Shown here piece after piece: positions 25,303 to 34,500 of a DNA stretch of 57,306 nucleotides (positions are counted from its first letter, which is position 1; each line of letters starts with the position of its first letter). The translations under genes were made by a program, and so were the position numbers. The stretch is from Lachnospiraceae bacterium (GTDB lineage: Bacteria; Bacillota; Clostridia; Lachnospirales; Lachnospiraceae): assembly GCA_021205755.1 (NCBI GenBank), contig JAJPWX010000018.1, positions 1 to 57,306 of the forward strand. Direction: 5' to 3'. Under the pieces are notes generated by a model that saw only the letters and a program-made list of their open reading frames with translations, had not been told where the DNA came from and searched no databases.

Positions 25303-25331
25303 TTTACAATTTCCATGTTTTGCCCTATAAT
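25303..25331 (+). promoter_or_regulatory. Promoter of the coiled-coil gene and probably glgA
   Basis: TTTACA (25303-25308) and a perfect TATAAT (25326-25331) are separated by 17 bases, 36 bases before the start codon. Confidence 0.75.
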
Positions 25332-25367
25332 TTTATTTGTTAAAATAAAAATAAGGAGGGCGTATAA

Positions 25368-25622
25368 ATGGCGCGCGAAAGAAGAAGTAAAAAAGAAATT
25401 ATCACTGCAAAGATTGAAATGATTGATGAGAAAATCACTGGCTATGCAAATAAGATTGCAGCCCTGACGGATGAAAAGGAAGCACTTCAGACAGAACTGG
25501 ATGAGCTTGCATCAGCACAGAAAAAAGCAGAAGAAGAAGCAAAGACAAAAGAACTTCTCAAGATCTTAAAGGACAAAAATATGTCAATTGATGATCTGAA
25601 GAAGATGGTTGAGAACAGCTGA
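25368..25622 (+). CDS. Small coiled-coil protein of unknown function
   Basis: This 84-residue protein has a basic start (MARERRSKKEI) and is then almost one long helix with heptad spacing (KIEMIDEKITGYANKIAALT ... LQTELDEL), a Glu/Lys/Ala stretch, and a short C-terminal helix (MSIDDLKKMVENS). It is slightly reminiscent of DUF4315-type small coiled-coil proteins, but I would not name it. AAGGAGGG lies just before the ATG. It has its own strong promoter and lies 45 bases before glgA with no terminator between. Confidence 0.75.
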   Translation: MARERRSKKEIITAKIEMIDEKITGYANKIAALTDEKEALQTELDELASAQKKAEEEAKTKELLKILKDKNMSIDDLKKMVENS

Positions 25623-25667
25623 TGTATTATCCTGTAAATAGTAAATAATGTTATTGGAGGATCAATT

Positions 25668-27113
25668 ATGAAAAACATTTTATTTGTTACATCAGAAGCG
25701 ACTCCATTTATTAAGACTGGCGGACTTGCTGATGTTGCAGGCTCTCTTCCCAAATGTTTTAATAAAGAAGAGTTTGACTGCCGCGTGATCCTTCCGAAGT
25801 ATCAGTGCATGGCGGAAGAATGGAAGAATAAGCTGGAATATGTCACGCACTTTTACATGAATCTGTCATGGAGATCTCAGTATGTAGGTATTCTTCATAT
25901 GGAGCTGGACGGTGTTCATTTTTATTTTATTGATAATGAATACTATTTTTCCGGACCAAAGCCATATGGGAATATTTATCAGGATATTGAGAAGTTTGCG
26001 TTCTTCTCAAAGGCGGCGCTTTCTGCATTACCGTCGATCGGATTCCGGCCGGATGTGATTCACTGCCATGACTGGCAGACGGGACTGATTCCTGTTATGC
26101 TTAAAGACAGATTCCAGGATGGAGATTTTTACCGCGGAATTAAATCCGTAATCACGATTCACAATCTGAAGTTCCAGGGTGTCTGGGATGTTAAGACAGT
26201 TCGCGATATCACAGGATTATCGGCTGATTATTTTACACCGGATAAGCTTGAGGCGTATGGCGACGCGAACTATCTGAAGGGCGGCATTGTTTACGCGGAC
26301 GCGATTACGACAGTGAGCGACACTTATGCGGAGGAGATTAAGATGCCGTTCTATGGAGAACGTCTGGATGGATTGATGCGGGCACGCTCAAATGACCTTC
26401 GCGGAATTGTGAACGGGATTGATTATGACGTCTGGAATCCGGAAACGGATCCGCTGATTGATTATCATTTTAGCGCCCGTAATTTCCGCAAGGAAAAGAT
26501 TAAAAATAAGCGCGCACTTCAGCGGGAGCTTGGCCTTGAGCAGAATGACTCTGCGTTTATGATCGGCATCGTATCCCGCCTGACGGATCAGAAGGGCTTT
26601 GACCTGATCGAGCATATGATGGATGAGATGTGCCAGAATAATCTCCAGATCGTGGCGCTTGGTACTGGCGAAGAGAGATATGAAAATATGTTCCGCCATT
26701 TCGCGTGGAAATATCAGGGTAAGGTGTCCGCGAATATTTTCTATTCGGAGCAGCTTTCCCATAAGGTATACGCGGCCTGCGACGCATTCCTGATGCCGTC
26801 GCTGTTTGAACCGTGCGGACTTTCTCAGATCATCAGTCTTCGTTACGGTACTGTTCCGATTGTTCGTGAGACGGGTGGACTGAAAGATACCGTGGAACCA
26901 TATAATGAGTATGAAAGTACTGGTACTGGATTCAGTTTCGCGAATTATAACGCGCATGAGATGTACTTCACCGTACAGCGCGCGATGAACCTGTATCACA
27001 ACAAAAAGCGTGAGTGGAATAAGATGATTGACCGAGGCATGGCGAAGGATTTCTCGTGGAACAGTTCTGCGAGAAAATACGAGGAGTTGTATAACTGGCT
27101 GCTCGGCTGCTGA
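25668..27113 (+). CDS. glgA: Glycogen synthase (ADP-glucose type)
   Basis: GlgA is a GT5 glycosyltransferase that adds glucose from ADP-glucose to growing glycogen. The 481-residue product has the substrate-binding KTGGLADV motif near the N-terminus, the HDWQTGL segment, and the C-terminal GT-B donor site (FMIGIVSRLTDQKGFDLIE; LFEPCGLSQ; RETGGLKDTV). Length and motif order are normal. GGAGG precedes the ATG at 7 bases. None of glgB, glgC or glgP is in the window, so this gene is detached from the usual operon. Confidence 0.95.
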   Translation: MKNILFVTSEATPFIKTGGLADVAGSLPKCFNKEEFDCRVILPKYQCMAEEWKNKLEYVTHFYMNLSWRSQYVGILHMELDGVHFYFIDNEYYFSGPKPYGNIYQDIEKFAFFSKAALSALPSIGFRPDVIHCHDWQTGLIPVMLKDRFQDGDFYRGIKSVITIHNLKFQGVWDVKTVRDITGLSADYFTPDKLEAYGDANYLKGGIVYADAITTVSDTYAEEIKMPFYGERLDGLMRARSNDLRGIVNGIDYDVWNPETDPLIDYHFSARNFRKEKIKNKRALQRELGLEQNDSAFMIGIVSRLTDQKGFDLIEHMMDEMCQNNLQIVALGTGEERYENMFRHFAWKYQGKVSANIFYSEQLSHKVYAACDAFLMPSLFEPCGLSQIISLRYGTVPIVRETGGLKDTVEPYNEYESTGTGFSFANYNAHEMYFTVQRAMNLYHNKKREWNKMIDRGMAKDFSWNSSARKYEELYNWLLGC

Positions 27114-27168
27114 ACTTTGTCAGTCAAAGGATAGTAAGCGACGGATGTTGTTTCCTGTTTTTCATGCG

Positions 27169-27190
27169 CAGGGAGAACATCTCCCTGTTT
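27169..27190 (+). terminator. Possible weak terminator after glgA
   Basis: CAGGGAGA and TCTCCCTG form an 8-bp stem with a 3-base loop, but only three T follow. It may be an attenuator rather than a full stop before ackA. Confidence 0.45.
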
Positions 27191-27265
27191 GATTGAGAAT
27201 GAGCGGGGGATTCCGGAGATGAGCGGGATGCCCTGCTTCTTAGTAGAATACCGGAGGATAGAAAA

Positions 27266-28456
27266 ATGAATGTACTGGTAATTAACTGCGGAAGCTCTTC
27301 CCTGAAGTATCAGCTGATCAACTCAGACTCTGAGCAGGTACTTGCAAAAGGACTTTGTGAGAGAATTGGTATTGACGGCAGACTGACCTATCAGAAGGCG
27401 GGCGGAGAGAAAGAGATTACAGAAGCTGCGATGCCGACACACAAAGAGGCGATCCAGATGGTGCTGGATGCCCTGGTAAATGAGAAGACTGGCGCGATCG
27501 CCAGCCTGTCTGAGGTAAACGCGGTTGGACACAGAGTCGTACACGGCGGTGAGAAATTCGCCAGCTCTGTCGTGATCACGGATGAAGTGATTGCTGCGGT
27601 AGAAGAGTGCAATGACCTTGCGCCGCTGCACAACCCGGCAAACCTGATCGGTATCAATGCCTGCAAAGAGCTGATGCCGGGCGTGCCGATGGTCGCTGTG
27701 TTTGACACCGCTTTCCATCAGACCATGCCGGAGAAGGCCTATCTGTATGGACTTCCGTACGAATATTATGAGAAATACAAGGTAAGAAGATATGGCTTCC
27801 ATGGAACCAGCCACAGCTTCGTTTCCAAACACGCAGCCGAGTTCCTTGGCCTTGACCTGGAAGACAGCAAGATCATCGTTGCGCATCTGGGCAACGGCGC
27901 CTCTATTTCCGCAGTGGTTAATGGCAAGTGTGTCGATACCTCCATGGGCCTCACACCTCTCGAGGGCCTGGTGATGGGTACTCGTTCTGGCGATATCGAC
28001 CCGGCTATCATGGAGTTCATCGCCAAGAAAGAAAACCTGGATATCGCGGGCATCATGAATGTCCTCAATAAAAAATCCGGTGTATACGGAATCTCAGGCG
28101 GTCTTTCCAGCGACTTCCGTGACCTCGAAGAAGGCATGAACGCCGGCAACAAAAAAGCTGAAAATGCGATCGAAGTATTCAGCTATCGTGTTGCGAAATA
28201 CATAGGTTCTTATGTCGCTGCCATGAATGGTGTAGACGCCATCGCTTTTACTGCCGGCATTGGCGAGAACGCTCCGATCGTCCGCAAGAAAGTACTCGGC
28301 TACCTCGGCTACCTCGGCATCACCCTCGATGAGGAAGCCAACAAGCAGCGCGGCGAAGACAACGTTATCTCCACCGCTGACTCCAAAGTTAAGGTTGCTG
28401 TCATCCCGACAAACGAGGAACTCGCGATTTGCAGGGAAACGGTAGCACTTGTATAA
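27266..28456 (+). CDS. ackA: Acetate kinase
   Basis: Acetate kinase interconverts acetyl phosphate and acetate, giving ATP in fermentation. The 396-residue product has the acetokinase signatures [10 protein letters not shown] at the N-terminus, HRVVHGGE, the GFHGTSH loop, HLGNGAS and [10 protein letters not shown]. Length is typical. The ATG follows GGAGGA. Phosphotransacetylase is not next to it in this window; a separate promoter for yceD starts 19 bases after the stop. Codon choice becomes more C-rich towards the 3' end (CTCGGCTACCTCGGC at about 28297), which fits high expression. Confidence 0.97.
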   Translation: MNVLVINCGSSSLKYQLINSDSEQVLAKGLCERIGIDGRLTYQKAGGEKEITEAAMPTHKEAIQMVLDALVNEKTGAIASLSEVNAVGHRVVHGGEKFASSVVITDEVIAAVEECNDLAPLHNPANLIGINACKELMPGVPMVAVFDTAFHQTMPEKAYLYGLPYEYYEKYKVRRYGFHGTSHSFVSKHAAEFLGLDLEDSKIIVAHLGNGASISAVVNGKCVDTSMGLTPLEGLVMGTRSGDIDPAIMEFIAKKENLDIAGIMNVLNKKSGVYGISGGLSSDFRDLEEGMNAGNKKAENAIEVFSYRVAKYIGSYVAAMNGVDAIAFTAGIGENAPIVRKKVLGYLGYLGITLDEEANKQRGEDNVISTADSKVKVAVIPTNEELAICRETVALV

Positions 28457-28474
28457 ATAATGTAAAAAAACCAG

Positions 28475-28503
28475 TTGACAAAACAATATCTGGCAGTTAT
28501 AAT
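28475..28503 (+). promoter_or_regulatory. Promoter of yceD-rpmF
   Basis: A perfect TTGACA (28475-28480) and TATAAT (28498-28503) have a 17-base spacer, one of the strongest promoters in the window. Confidence 0.88.
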
Positions 28504-28547
28504 TTCAAAAGTGCGCAAGAGAGTGGGGTGGTACTATTTTTCTTGAT

Positions 28548-29030
28548 TTGACCGAAGTGATTTTAAATGAGGGAAAAACAGTGCAATACGAGATTCACCC
28601 GGAGCTTACCGTACTCTCTTACCGTTTTGGTGAGTTCCGAATACTGGACAAACAGGTCGGTACACTGCAGGTCGAGAATAAGGGCGAACAGAAGCTTTTC
28701 ATTTGCGGTGAGATAGATCTGGAAGTTGAGTTTCCCTGTGCGCGCTGTCTGGAGAGCGTCAGCCGCAGACTGAATATTCAGCCTGAACTGGAGCTCGATT
28801 TAAAAGAAAATGATTATATTGATGGATATTACCTGGATGTGGATCAGCTAATCCATGATGAGGCATTGCTTGTGTGGCCGGAGCGTGTACTCTGCCGCAG
28901 CGATTGCAGAGGGTTATGCGTGACGTGCGGGCAGAACCTGAATAAGGGGAAATGCTCGTGCCAGGAAGCGAGCCTTGATCCAAGAATGGCAAAAGTCCTT
29001 GATATTTTCAGTAATTATAAGGAGGTGTGA
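28548..29030 (+). CDS. YceD/DUF177 family protein
   Basis: DUF177 proteins are almost always encoded before rpmF and are linked to 23S rRNA or L32 function. The product has the two conserved cysteine pairs CARCLE and CRSDCRGLCVTCGQNLN, and the usual C-terminus (LDPRMAKVLDIFSNYKEV). The start is unclear. No ATG is in frame; the TTG at 28548 (160 residues) is the first standard codon, but relatives usually begin M-hydrophobic-hydrophobic-N/D-L-S/T, which would match the ATT at 28536 (FLDLTEV) and put GTGGGGTGG at a better distance. rpmF follows after 3 bases. Confidence 0.9.
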   Translation: MTEVILNEGKTVQYEIHPELTVLSYRFGEFRILDKQVGTLQVENKGEQKLFICGEIDLEVEFPCARCLESVSRRLNIQPELELDLKENDYIDGYYLDVDQLIHDEALLVWPERVLCRSDCRGLCVTCGQNLNKGKCSCQEASLDPRMAKVLDIFSNYKEV

Positions 29031-29033
29031 TCC

Positions 29034-29216
29034 GTGTCTATCTGTCCGAAAAACAAACATTCCAAGGCGAGAAGAGATAAAAGGAGAGCAAACTGGAAAA
29101 TGAGCGCTCCGACTCTCGTAAAGTGCAGCAAATGTGGCGAGCTGATGCTTCCGCACAGAGTATGCAAGGCCTGTGGAACGTACAATAAAAAAGAGATTAT
29201 CGCTGTTGGCGACTGA
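29034..29216 (+). CDS. rpmF: Large-subunit ribosomal protein L32
   Basis: The 60-residue product is a full L32 with the basic start CPKNKHSKARRDKRRANWK and a zinc ribbon CSKC ... CKAC. The four cysteines mark it as the zinc-binding form, which some bacteria duplicate with a zinc-free copy; no second copy is in the window. The start is GTG, behind AAGGAGG inside the end of yceD, so the two genes are translationally coupled. Confidence 0.96.
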   Translation: MSICPKNKHSKARRDKRRANWKMSAPTLVKCSKCGELMLPHRVCKACGTYNKKEIIAVGD

Positions 29217-29257
29217 TCTTTTGAGTGTATTCGTCAGGGCCGTCGTAAATGAGCCAG

Positions 29258-29290
29258 AAAGGTGGCGCAGTTTGCGGCGGCCTTTTTTTT
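29258..29290 (+). terminator. Probable terminator after rpmF
   Basis: AAAGGTGGCGC and GCGGCGGCCTTT form an imperfect stem (bulge and G-T pairs) with a short loop and eight T. Confidence 0.65.
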
Positions 29291-29303
29291 CGATTTGTAA
29301 CCA

Positions 29304-29360
29304 TTCAGAACAGCAGGTAAACCTGCACAGCCTGTCTTTTCATTTCGATGCTGTTCTGAA
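29304..29360. repeat. Nested inverted repeats between rpmF and plsX
   Basis: An 11-bp perfect outer repeat (TTCAGAACAGC at 29304-29314 and GCTGTTCTGAA at 29350-29360) encloses a 6-bp palindrome GCAGGT-AA-ACCTGC (29313-29326). It lies 9 bases upstream of the plsX -35 and may bind a regulator or fold in read-through RNA. Confidence 0.6.
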
Positions 29361-29368
29361 CTTTTGGG

Positions 29369-29397
29369 TTGCATTTTAGGATGATGTCTAGTATAGT
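29369..29397 (+). promoter_or_regulatory. plsX promoter
   Basis: TTGCAT (29369-29374) and TATAGT (29392-29397) are 17 bases apart. It would drive plsX-acpP and possibly rnc-smc. No FapR-type operator is recognisable. Confidence 0.65.
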
Positions 29398-29484
29398 GTA
29401 TAGCAGTTACGAATTCATGAAGTAACGGATACTTGGACAAAGCCGTGGTTCGGCTTTGCGCAGTAGATAATGGAGGCGTATATT

Positions 29485-30495
29485 ATGAGTGACACGATCC
29501 GCGTTGTGGTCGATGCCATGGGTGGTGATAACGCACCGGGCGAACTGGTCAAAGGCGCTGTGGACGCGGTGAACGGTCGTGAGAGCATTCATGTGATTCT
29601 GACCGGACGGAAGGATGCTATTGAAGGGGAGCTTTCAAAGTATTCTTATCCGAAGGACAGAATAGAGATCGTCCACTGTGAGGATGTGATTGAGACAGCG
29701 GAGCCCCCTGTGAACGCGATCCGGACCAAGAAGGATTCTTCTCTGGTTGTTGGTTTGCAGATGGTAAAACGAGGCGAAGCGGACGCGATTGTCTCCGCAG
29801 GCAATTCTGGAGCGGTTTTGGTCGGCGGACAGGCGATTGTCGGAAGAATCCGCGGCGTTGAACGGCCTGCTCTTGCACCGGTGATCCCGACGGAGAAGGG
29901 GATGTCTCTTCTGATCGACTGTGGTGCAAATGTAGATGCGAGAGCGCCGCATCTCGTTCAGTTTGCGAGGATGGGTTCCATTTATATGGAAAAAGTACTC
30001 CAGGTGAAGAACCCGCGGGTGGGAATTGTGAATATCGGCGCGGAGGAAGAAAAGGGCAATGCTCTTGTAAAGGAAACATTTCCTCTCTTGAAAGCCTGTA
30101 CAGATATCAATTTTATCGGCAGTGTTGAAGCGAGAGATATACCGGCCGGCGTGTGTGATGTGATCGTCTGTGAGGCTTTTGTCGGCAATGTGATTCTGAA
30201 GCTTTATGAGGGAGTTGGCTCTACCCTGATCCATATGGTGAAAGGCGCCCTGATGAAGAATACGAAGACAAAGATTGGCGCGGCGCTGATTCAATCTTCC
30301 CTGAAAGAAACATTGAAATCCTTCGATGGCAGTCAGTACGGCGGCGCACCGCTGCTCGGGCTGAAGGGGCTGGTTGTGAAGACACATGGCAGCTCGAAGG
30401 CACAGGAGGTTACGACCTCGATTTATCAGTGCGAATTATTTAAAAAACAAAATATTAACGAGATCATAAAAGAAAATCTCGGAGAAAACAATTAA
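29485..30495 (+). CDS. plsX: Phosphate acyltransferase PlsX
   Basis: PlsX makes acyl phosphate from acyl-ACP, the first step to phosphatidic acid with PlsY. The 336-residue product has the family start ([20 protein letters not shown]), the [12 protein letters not shown] loop, [13 protein letters not shown] and [17 protein letters not shown] segments ([15 protein letters not shown]). The ATG at 29485 is chosen because GGAGG lies 9 bases upstream; the in-frame ATG at 29470 precedes that site. acpP follows after 16 bases, the usual pairing of acyl donor and enzyme. Confidence 0.97.
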   Translation: MSDTIRVVVDAMGGDNAPGELVKGAVDAVNGRESIHVILTGRKDAIEGELSKYSYPKDRIEIVHCEDVIETAEPPVNAIRTKKDSSLVVGLQMVKRGEADAIVSAGNSGAVLVGGQAIVGRIRGVERPALAPVIPTEKGMSLLIDCGANVDARAPHLVQFARMGSIYMEKVLQVKNPRVGIVNIGAEEEKGNALVKETFPLLKACTDINFIGSVEARDIPAGVCDVIVCEAFVGNVILKLYEGVGSTLIHMVKGALMKNTKTKIGAALIQSSLKETLKSFDGSQYGGAPLLGLKGLVVKTHGSSKAQEVTTSIYQCELFKKQNINEIIKENLGENN

Positions 30496-30511
30496 AAGGA
30501 GAGTGCAGAGT

Positions 30512-30742
30512 ATGGAATTCGAAAAATTACAGGGTATCATCGCAGAGGTATTAAATGTTGATGCGGATGAAATTACAATGGAAACTACGTTCGTAGATGA
30601 TCTGGGAGCAGATTCTCTGGATGTATTTCAGATTATCATGGGGATCGAAGAAGAATTTGATGTTGAGATTCCGAATGAGAAAGCAGAGACCATTGTTTCT
30701 GTTGGGGATGCGGTAGAGGCGATTAAGGCGGCAATCGGTTGA
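30512..30742 (+). CDS. acpP: Acyl carrier protein
   Basis: This 76-residue acidic helical protein carries growing fatty acyl chains on a 4'-phosphopantetheine. The attachment Ser is in GADSLD (Ser near 37), and helix 2 and 3 motifs ([20 protein letters not shown]) are normal. AAGGAG precedes the ATG at 30512 at about 10 bases. It stands between plsX and rnc, the conserved Firmicutes order. Confidence 0.96.
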   Translation: MEFEKLQGIIAEVLNVDADEITMETTFVDDLGADSLDVFQIIMGIEEEFDVEIPNEKAETIVSVGDAVEAIKAAIG

Positions 30743-30751
30743 GGACAGGAA

Positions 30752-30779
30752 AGAGAGGAGGCTGCGAGGCCTCCTCTTT
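30752..30779 (+). other. Strong RNA hairpin between acpP and rnc
   Basis: AGAGGAGGC and GCCTCCTCT form at least 9 perfect pairs with a 6-base loop; only TTTC follows, so it is a poor terminator. The helix sits 72 bases before the rnc start and could be an mRNA-stability or RNase III site. Confidence 0.65.
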
Positions 30780-30850
30780 CCAGGAAATGGATGGTCTGTA
30801 TCGTTTCCGGTTTAGACCGAAACCATACAGTATGCTACAGAGGGAGAGAA

Positions 30851-31555
30851 ATGTTCGAACAAAAAATGAACGGCCTGGAAAAGAAGATTAACTACAGTTT
30901 CCGGGATAGCCGGCTTCTTTTTCAGGCACTGTCGCACAGTTCTTTCGCGAATGAACACCGTGCGGAAGGCTATCAGGATAATGAACGCCTGGAGTTCCTG
31001 GGGGACGCTGTTCTTGAAGTGGTAAGCAGTGATTTTCTATATCATGCGTATCCGGAACTTCAGGAAGGAAAACTGACGAAGCTGCGCGCAAGCCTGGTCT
31101 GTGAACCGACGCTTGCTTTATGCGCGAAAGGATTTGATTTAAGCAGCTATCTTCTGCTTGGAAAAGGAGAGGAGCATACCGGTGGTCGTCTGCGTAATTC
31201 GATCATTTCAGATGCGCTGGAAGCATTGATTGGCGCAATTTACCTGGATGGCGGATTGGAACCGGCGCGGGCTTTTATTGAACAGTTTATTTTGACTGAC
31301 ATTGAACATAAGAAGTTATTTTATGACAGCAAAACTGTGCTGCAGGAGCTGGTTCAGCGAGATCGGCCGCATGACAGTATCCACTACATGATTGTAGGAG
31401 AGGATGGACCGGATCACGCAAAGACTTTTCGGGTAGAGGTGGAGATCGGTGGTACAGTCGCCGGCACAGGAAGCGGCAGTACCAAAAAGGCTGCGGAACA
31501 GGAAGCTGCATATCAGGCGCTCCATGCTTTGATTTCCGATGGGAAGAGAGAATAG
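30851..31555 (+). CDS. rnc: Ribonuclease III
   Basis: RNase III cuts double-stranded RNA in rRNA and mRNA processing. The 234-residue product has the signature NERLEFLGDAVLE near residues 45-57, the second acidic site SDALEALIGAIYLDGG, and a C-terminal double-stranded RNA-binding domain (KTVLQELVQ ... GSGSTKKAAEQEAAYQAL). The ATG at 30851 is chosen because GGGAGAG lies before it; a longer in-frame ATG at 30791 would add 20 unusual residues. smc follows after 3 bases. Confidence 0.97.
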   Translation: MFEQKMNGLEKKINYSFRDSRLLFQALSHSSFANEHRAEGYQDNERLEFLGDAVLEVVSSDFLYHAYPELQEGKLTKLRASLVCEPTLALCAKGFDLSSYLLLGKGEEHTGGRLRNSIISDALEALIGAIYLDGGLEPARAFIEQFILTDIEHKKLFYDSKTVLQELVQRDRPHDSIHYMIVGEDGPDHAKTFRVEVEIGGTVAGTGSGSTKKAAEQEAAYQALHALISDGKRE

Positions 31556-31558
31556 ACG

Positions 31559-34500
31559 ATGTATCTGAAGAGTATCGAAATACAGGGCTTCAAATCATTT
31601 GCCAATAAGATCAATTTCCAGTTTCACAATGGAATTACGGCGATCGTCGGACCGAATGGCAGCGGGAAAAGTAATGTGGCGGATGCGGTGCGCTGGGTGC
31701 TTGGTGAGCAGAGTGCAAAATCGCTTCGCGGCACCAATATGCAGGATATTATATTTGCTGGCACGGAAACGCGCCGGCCGCTTGGATTTGCTTCCGTTTC
31801 TATTACCCTGGATAATGCCGATCACCAGCTGGCGGTGTCGTATGATGAGGTCACTGTGACACGCCGTGTATACCGTTCCGGAGAGAGCGAGTATCTGCTG
31901 AATGGAACACAGGTGCGCCTGAAGGATATCAATGAGCTTTTCTATGACACTGGTATCGGCAAGGAAGGTTATTCAATCATTGGTCAGGGACAGATTGAGA
32001 GAATTTTAAGCGGGAAACCGGAAGAACGCCGGGAGCTCTTTGATGAGGCAGCAGGGATTGTTAAATTCAAACGTCGGAAACAGACGGCAATCAAAAAGCT
32101 GGATGCGGAGCGGCAGAATCTGACACGAGTCAGCGATATCCTCTCCGAATTGACCAGGCAGCTTGGTCCGATGCAAAAGCAGGCGGAGACCGCGAAGGTT
32201 TATCTGCAAAAGAGGGATGAACTGAAAACGTATGATGTGAATCTTTTTTTGCTTGAGACAGAAAAAATTCAGCGGGATCTGGAATCTCTTTCTGAAAAAC
32301 AGCGCGTGACAGAAGAACATCTCGACGCTGCCCGCCTGGATTATGACCGCACCAGGCTTGAGTATGAAGCTGCGGAACAGGAATTGGAGCGTATGGATGC
32401 GCTGCTGCAGAAGAAGCGTGACGAAGCCGCGGAAGGCCGGCTTCGGCGGGGGCAGTTTGAAAATCAGATCCAACTGCTGCAGGAGCAGATTCATACGGCC
32501 GAGGCGAGTGACGAGCATTTGAACGCCAGAATTCGCGCGGTGACGGAACAGAATGCGGACTATGAGGCGCAGGAGACAAAAGCAAGGGAAGAACTGAAAG
32601 CGCAAAAAGGCCAGGTTGCGCAGGTTGATGCAGATGAGCAGAAGCAACAGCAGACCCTGGCGCAGATTCGAAAAGATATTTCCGAACTGGAAGATGGAAT
32701 TGAACAGGATAAAAGTGCAATTATCCGCCTTCTGAACCAGCGGGCAACGGTAAAGGCTCAGACACAGCGTTATGACACCATGGCAGAACAGGCTTCGCTG
32801 CGCAAAGCCCAGCTCTCCCAGGAGGTACTGCGTCTGAAGAGTGAAGAGGCTTCGCAGGAGTCTCTTTGCAAAGAGGCTCAGGAAGAATATGAAGCGATCT
32901 GTGCGCGGCTGGAAGGACTGAATGCAGAAAGTGATTCTGCGAATAATGCACTGGAAAAAACGCAGCGTGAACTGACTGGATATAATCAGAGTATCGAACA
33001 GGATCAGATGCATTATCATCGGGAAGTCTCGCGACTGGAATCCCTGAAAAATATTGCTGAGCGTTATGACGGGTATGGGAACAGCATTCGCCGCGTGATG
33101 GAGCGCAGAGAGCAGGAACCTGGCATTCTCGGAGTTGTGGCGGATATTATCCGGGTAGAAAAGGAATATGAGACAGCAATTGAGACGGCTCTGGGCGGCA
33201 GCATCCAGAACATTGTCACAGATACGGAAGAGACCGCAAAGCGTCAGATCGCTTTTCTGAAACAGAATAAGCTTGGCCGCGCAACGTTTCTTCCTCTTTC
33301 CGGCGTAACCAACCGCGGCGGGTTTTCCAGTCCGCAGGCGCTGAAAGAAGCAGGCGTTCTTGGCCTCGCTTCCTCTCTGGCACAGGCGGATAAAAAATAT
33401 CTTCCTCTGGTAGAATCACTTTTGGGGCGTACGGTGGTCGTAGATGAGATCGATCACGCAATTGCACTGGCGAAAAAATATCGTCATTCTCTTCGAATCG
33501 TAACACTGGAGGGAGAATTGCTAAGCCCAGGTGGTTCCATGACTGGCGGTGCATTCAAAAACTCCGGAAATCTGCTCGGCCGGCGAAGAGAGATTGAGGA
33601 CCTGGAGAAGCGGGTAAAAGAAAGCCGTGACCGCTTAGATCGCCTTCAGGCAAAAATCGACCGGACACGAAGTGAGCGAAACCGTCTGCGGGAAGAGCTT
33701 GTCCGTCTGAACGAGGAGACACAAAGGGAATACCTGGCTCAGAATACGACAAAGATTCGTCTCGATGAGCTGAGTGAGAAGCAGAACAGCACGTCGGAGA
33801 CGTATCAAAGACTGCAAAAAGAGTATGCTCAGCTGGAAATTCAGCTCAGGGAGCTGAATACGAATCTTGCGAATGCACACGAAGAACTCATTGCTTCAGA
33901 GGAAGAAGAAAAACAGATTTCAAAACGTGTCGGTGAAAACCAGGTACGGCTTGAAGAAAAACGCGCCGGGGAACAGGAAGCGCTTGGAGCTGTACAGAAT
34001 ACTGAACTTCTTCTTTCAAAGCTACAGCAGCAGGAGCAGTTCGTCCGTCAGAATCTGGACCGTATTCTGGCTGAGAAAACCAGACTTCGGGAGGAAAAGA
34101 GACAGTATGAGGAAGAACTGAAAAATGCGGCAGGCAATGTCAGGGACAAGGAAGACCAGATTGCGGCGATTCGGGAAACGCTTCTGGCCGCTGATGTCTC
34201 AGAAAAGACGCTTCAGGAAGAGATGACAGAGCTTACCGCGAAGCGGGAGGAATTGAGCCGTACACAGAAACAGTTTTTCACCGCACGGGAAGAACTCTCC
34301 GGACAGATCAATCTGCTGGATAAGGACGCGTTTCGGCTGAAAACGCAGGTCGAGAAGATTACGGAGCAAAAGGACAGCCGTATTAACTATATGTGGGAAG
34401 AATATGCTCTGACCTGGAGCTCGGCGGCTGAACTGCGGGAGGAATCTTTTACATCTGCGGCTCCTCTGAAGAAAAAGATTTCTGAACTGAAAAGTGAGAT

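Noticed and set aside
32006-33019. Minus-strand frame opposite smc
   Set aside because: It lies opposite the coiled coil, whose composition keeps the reverse frame open; no independent support.
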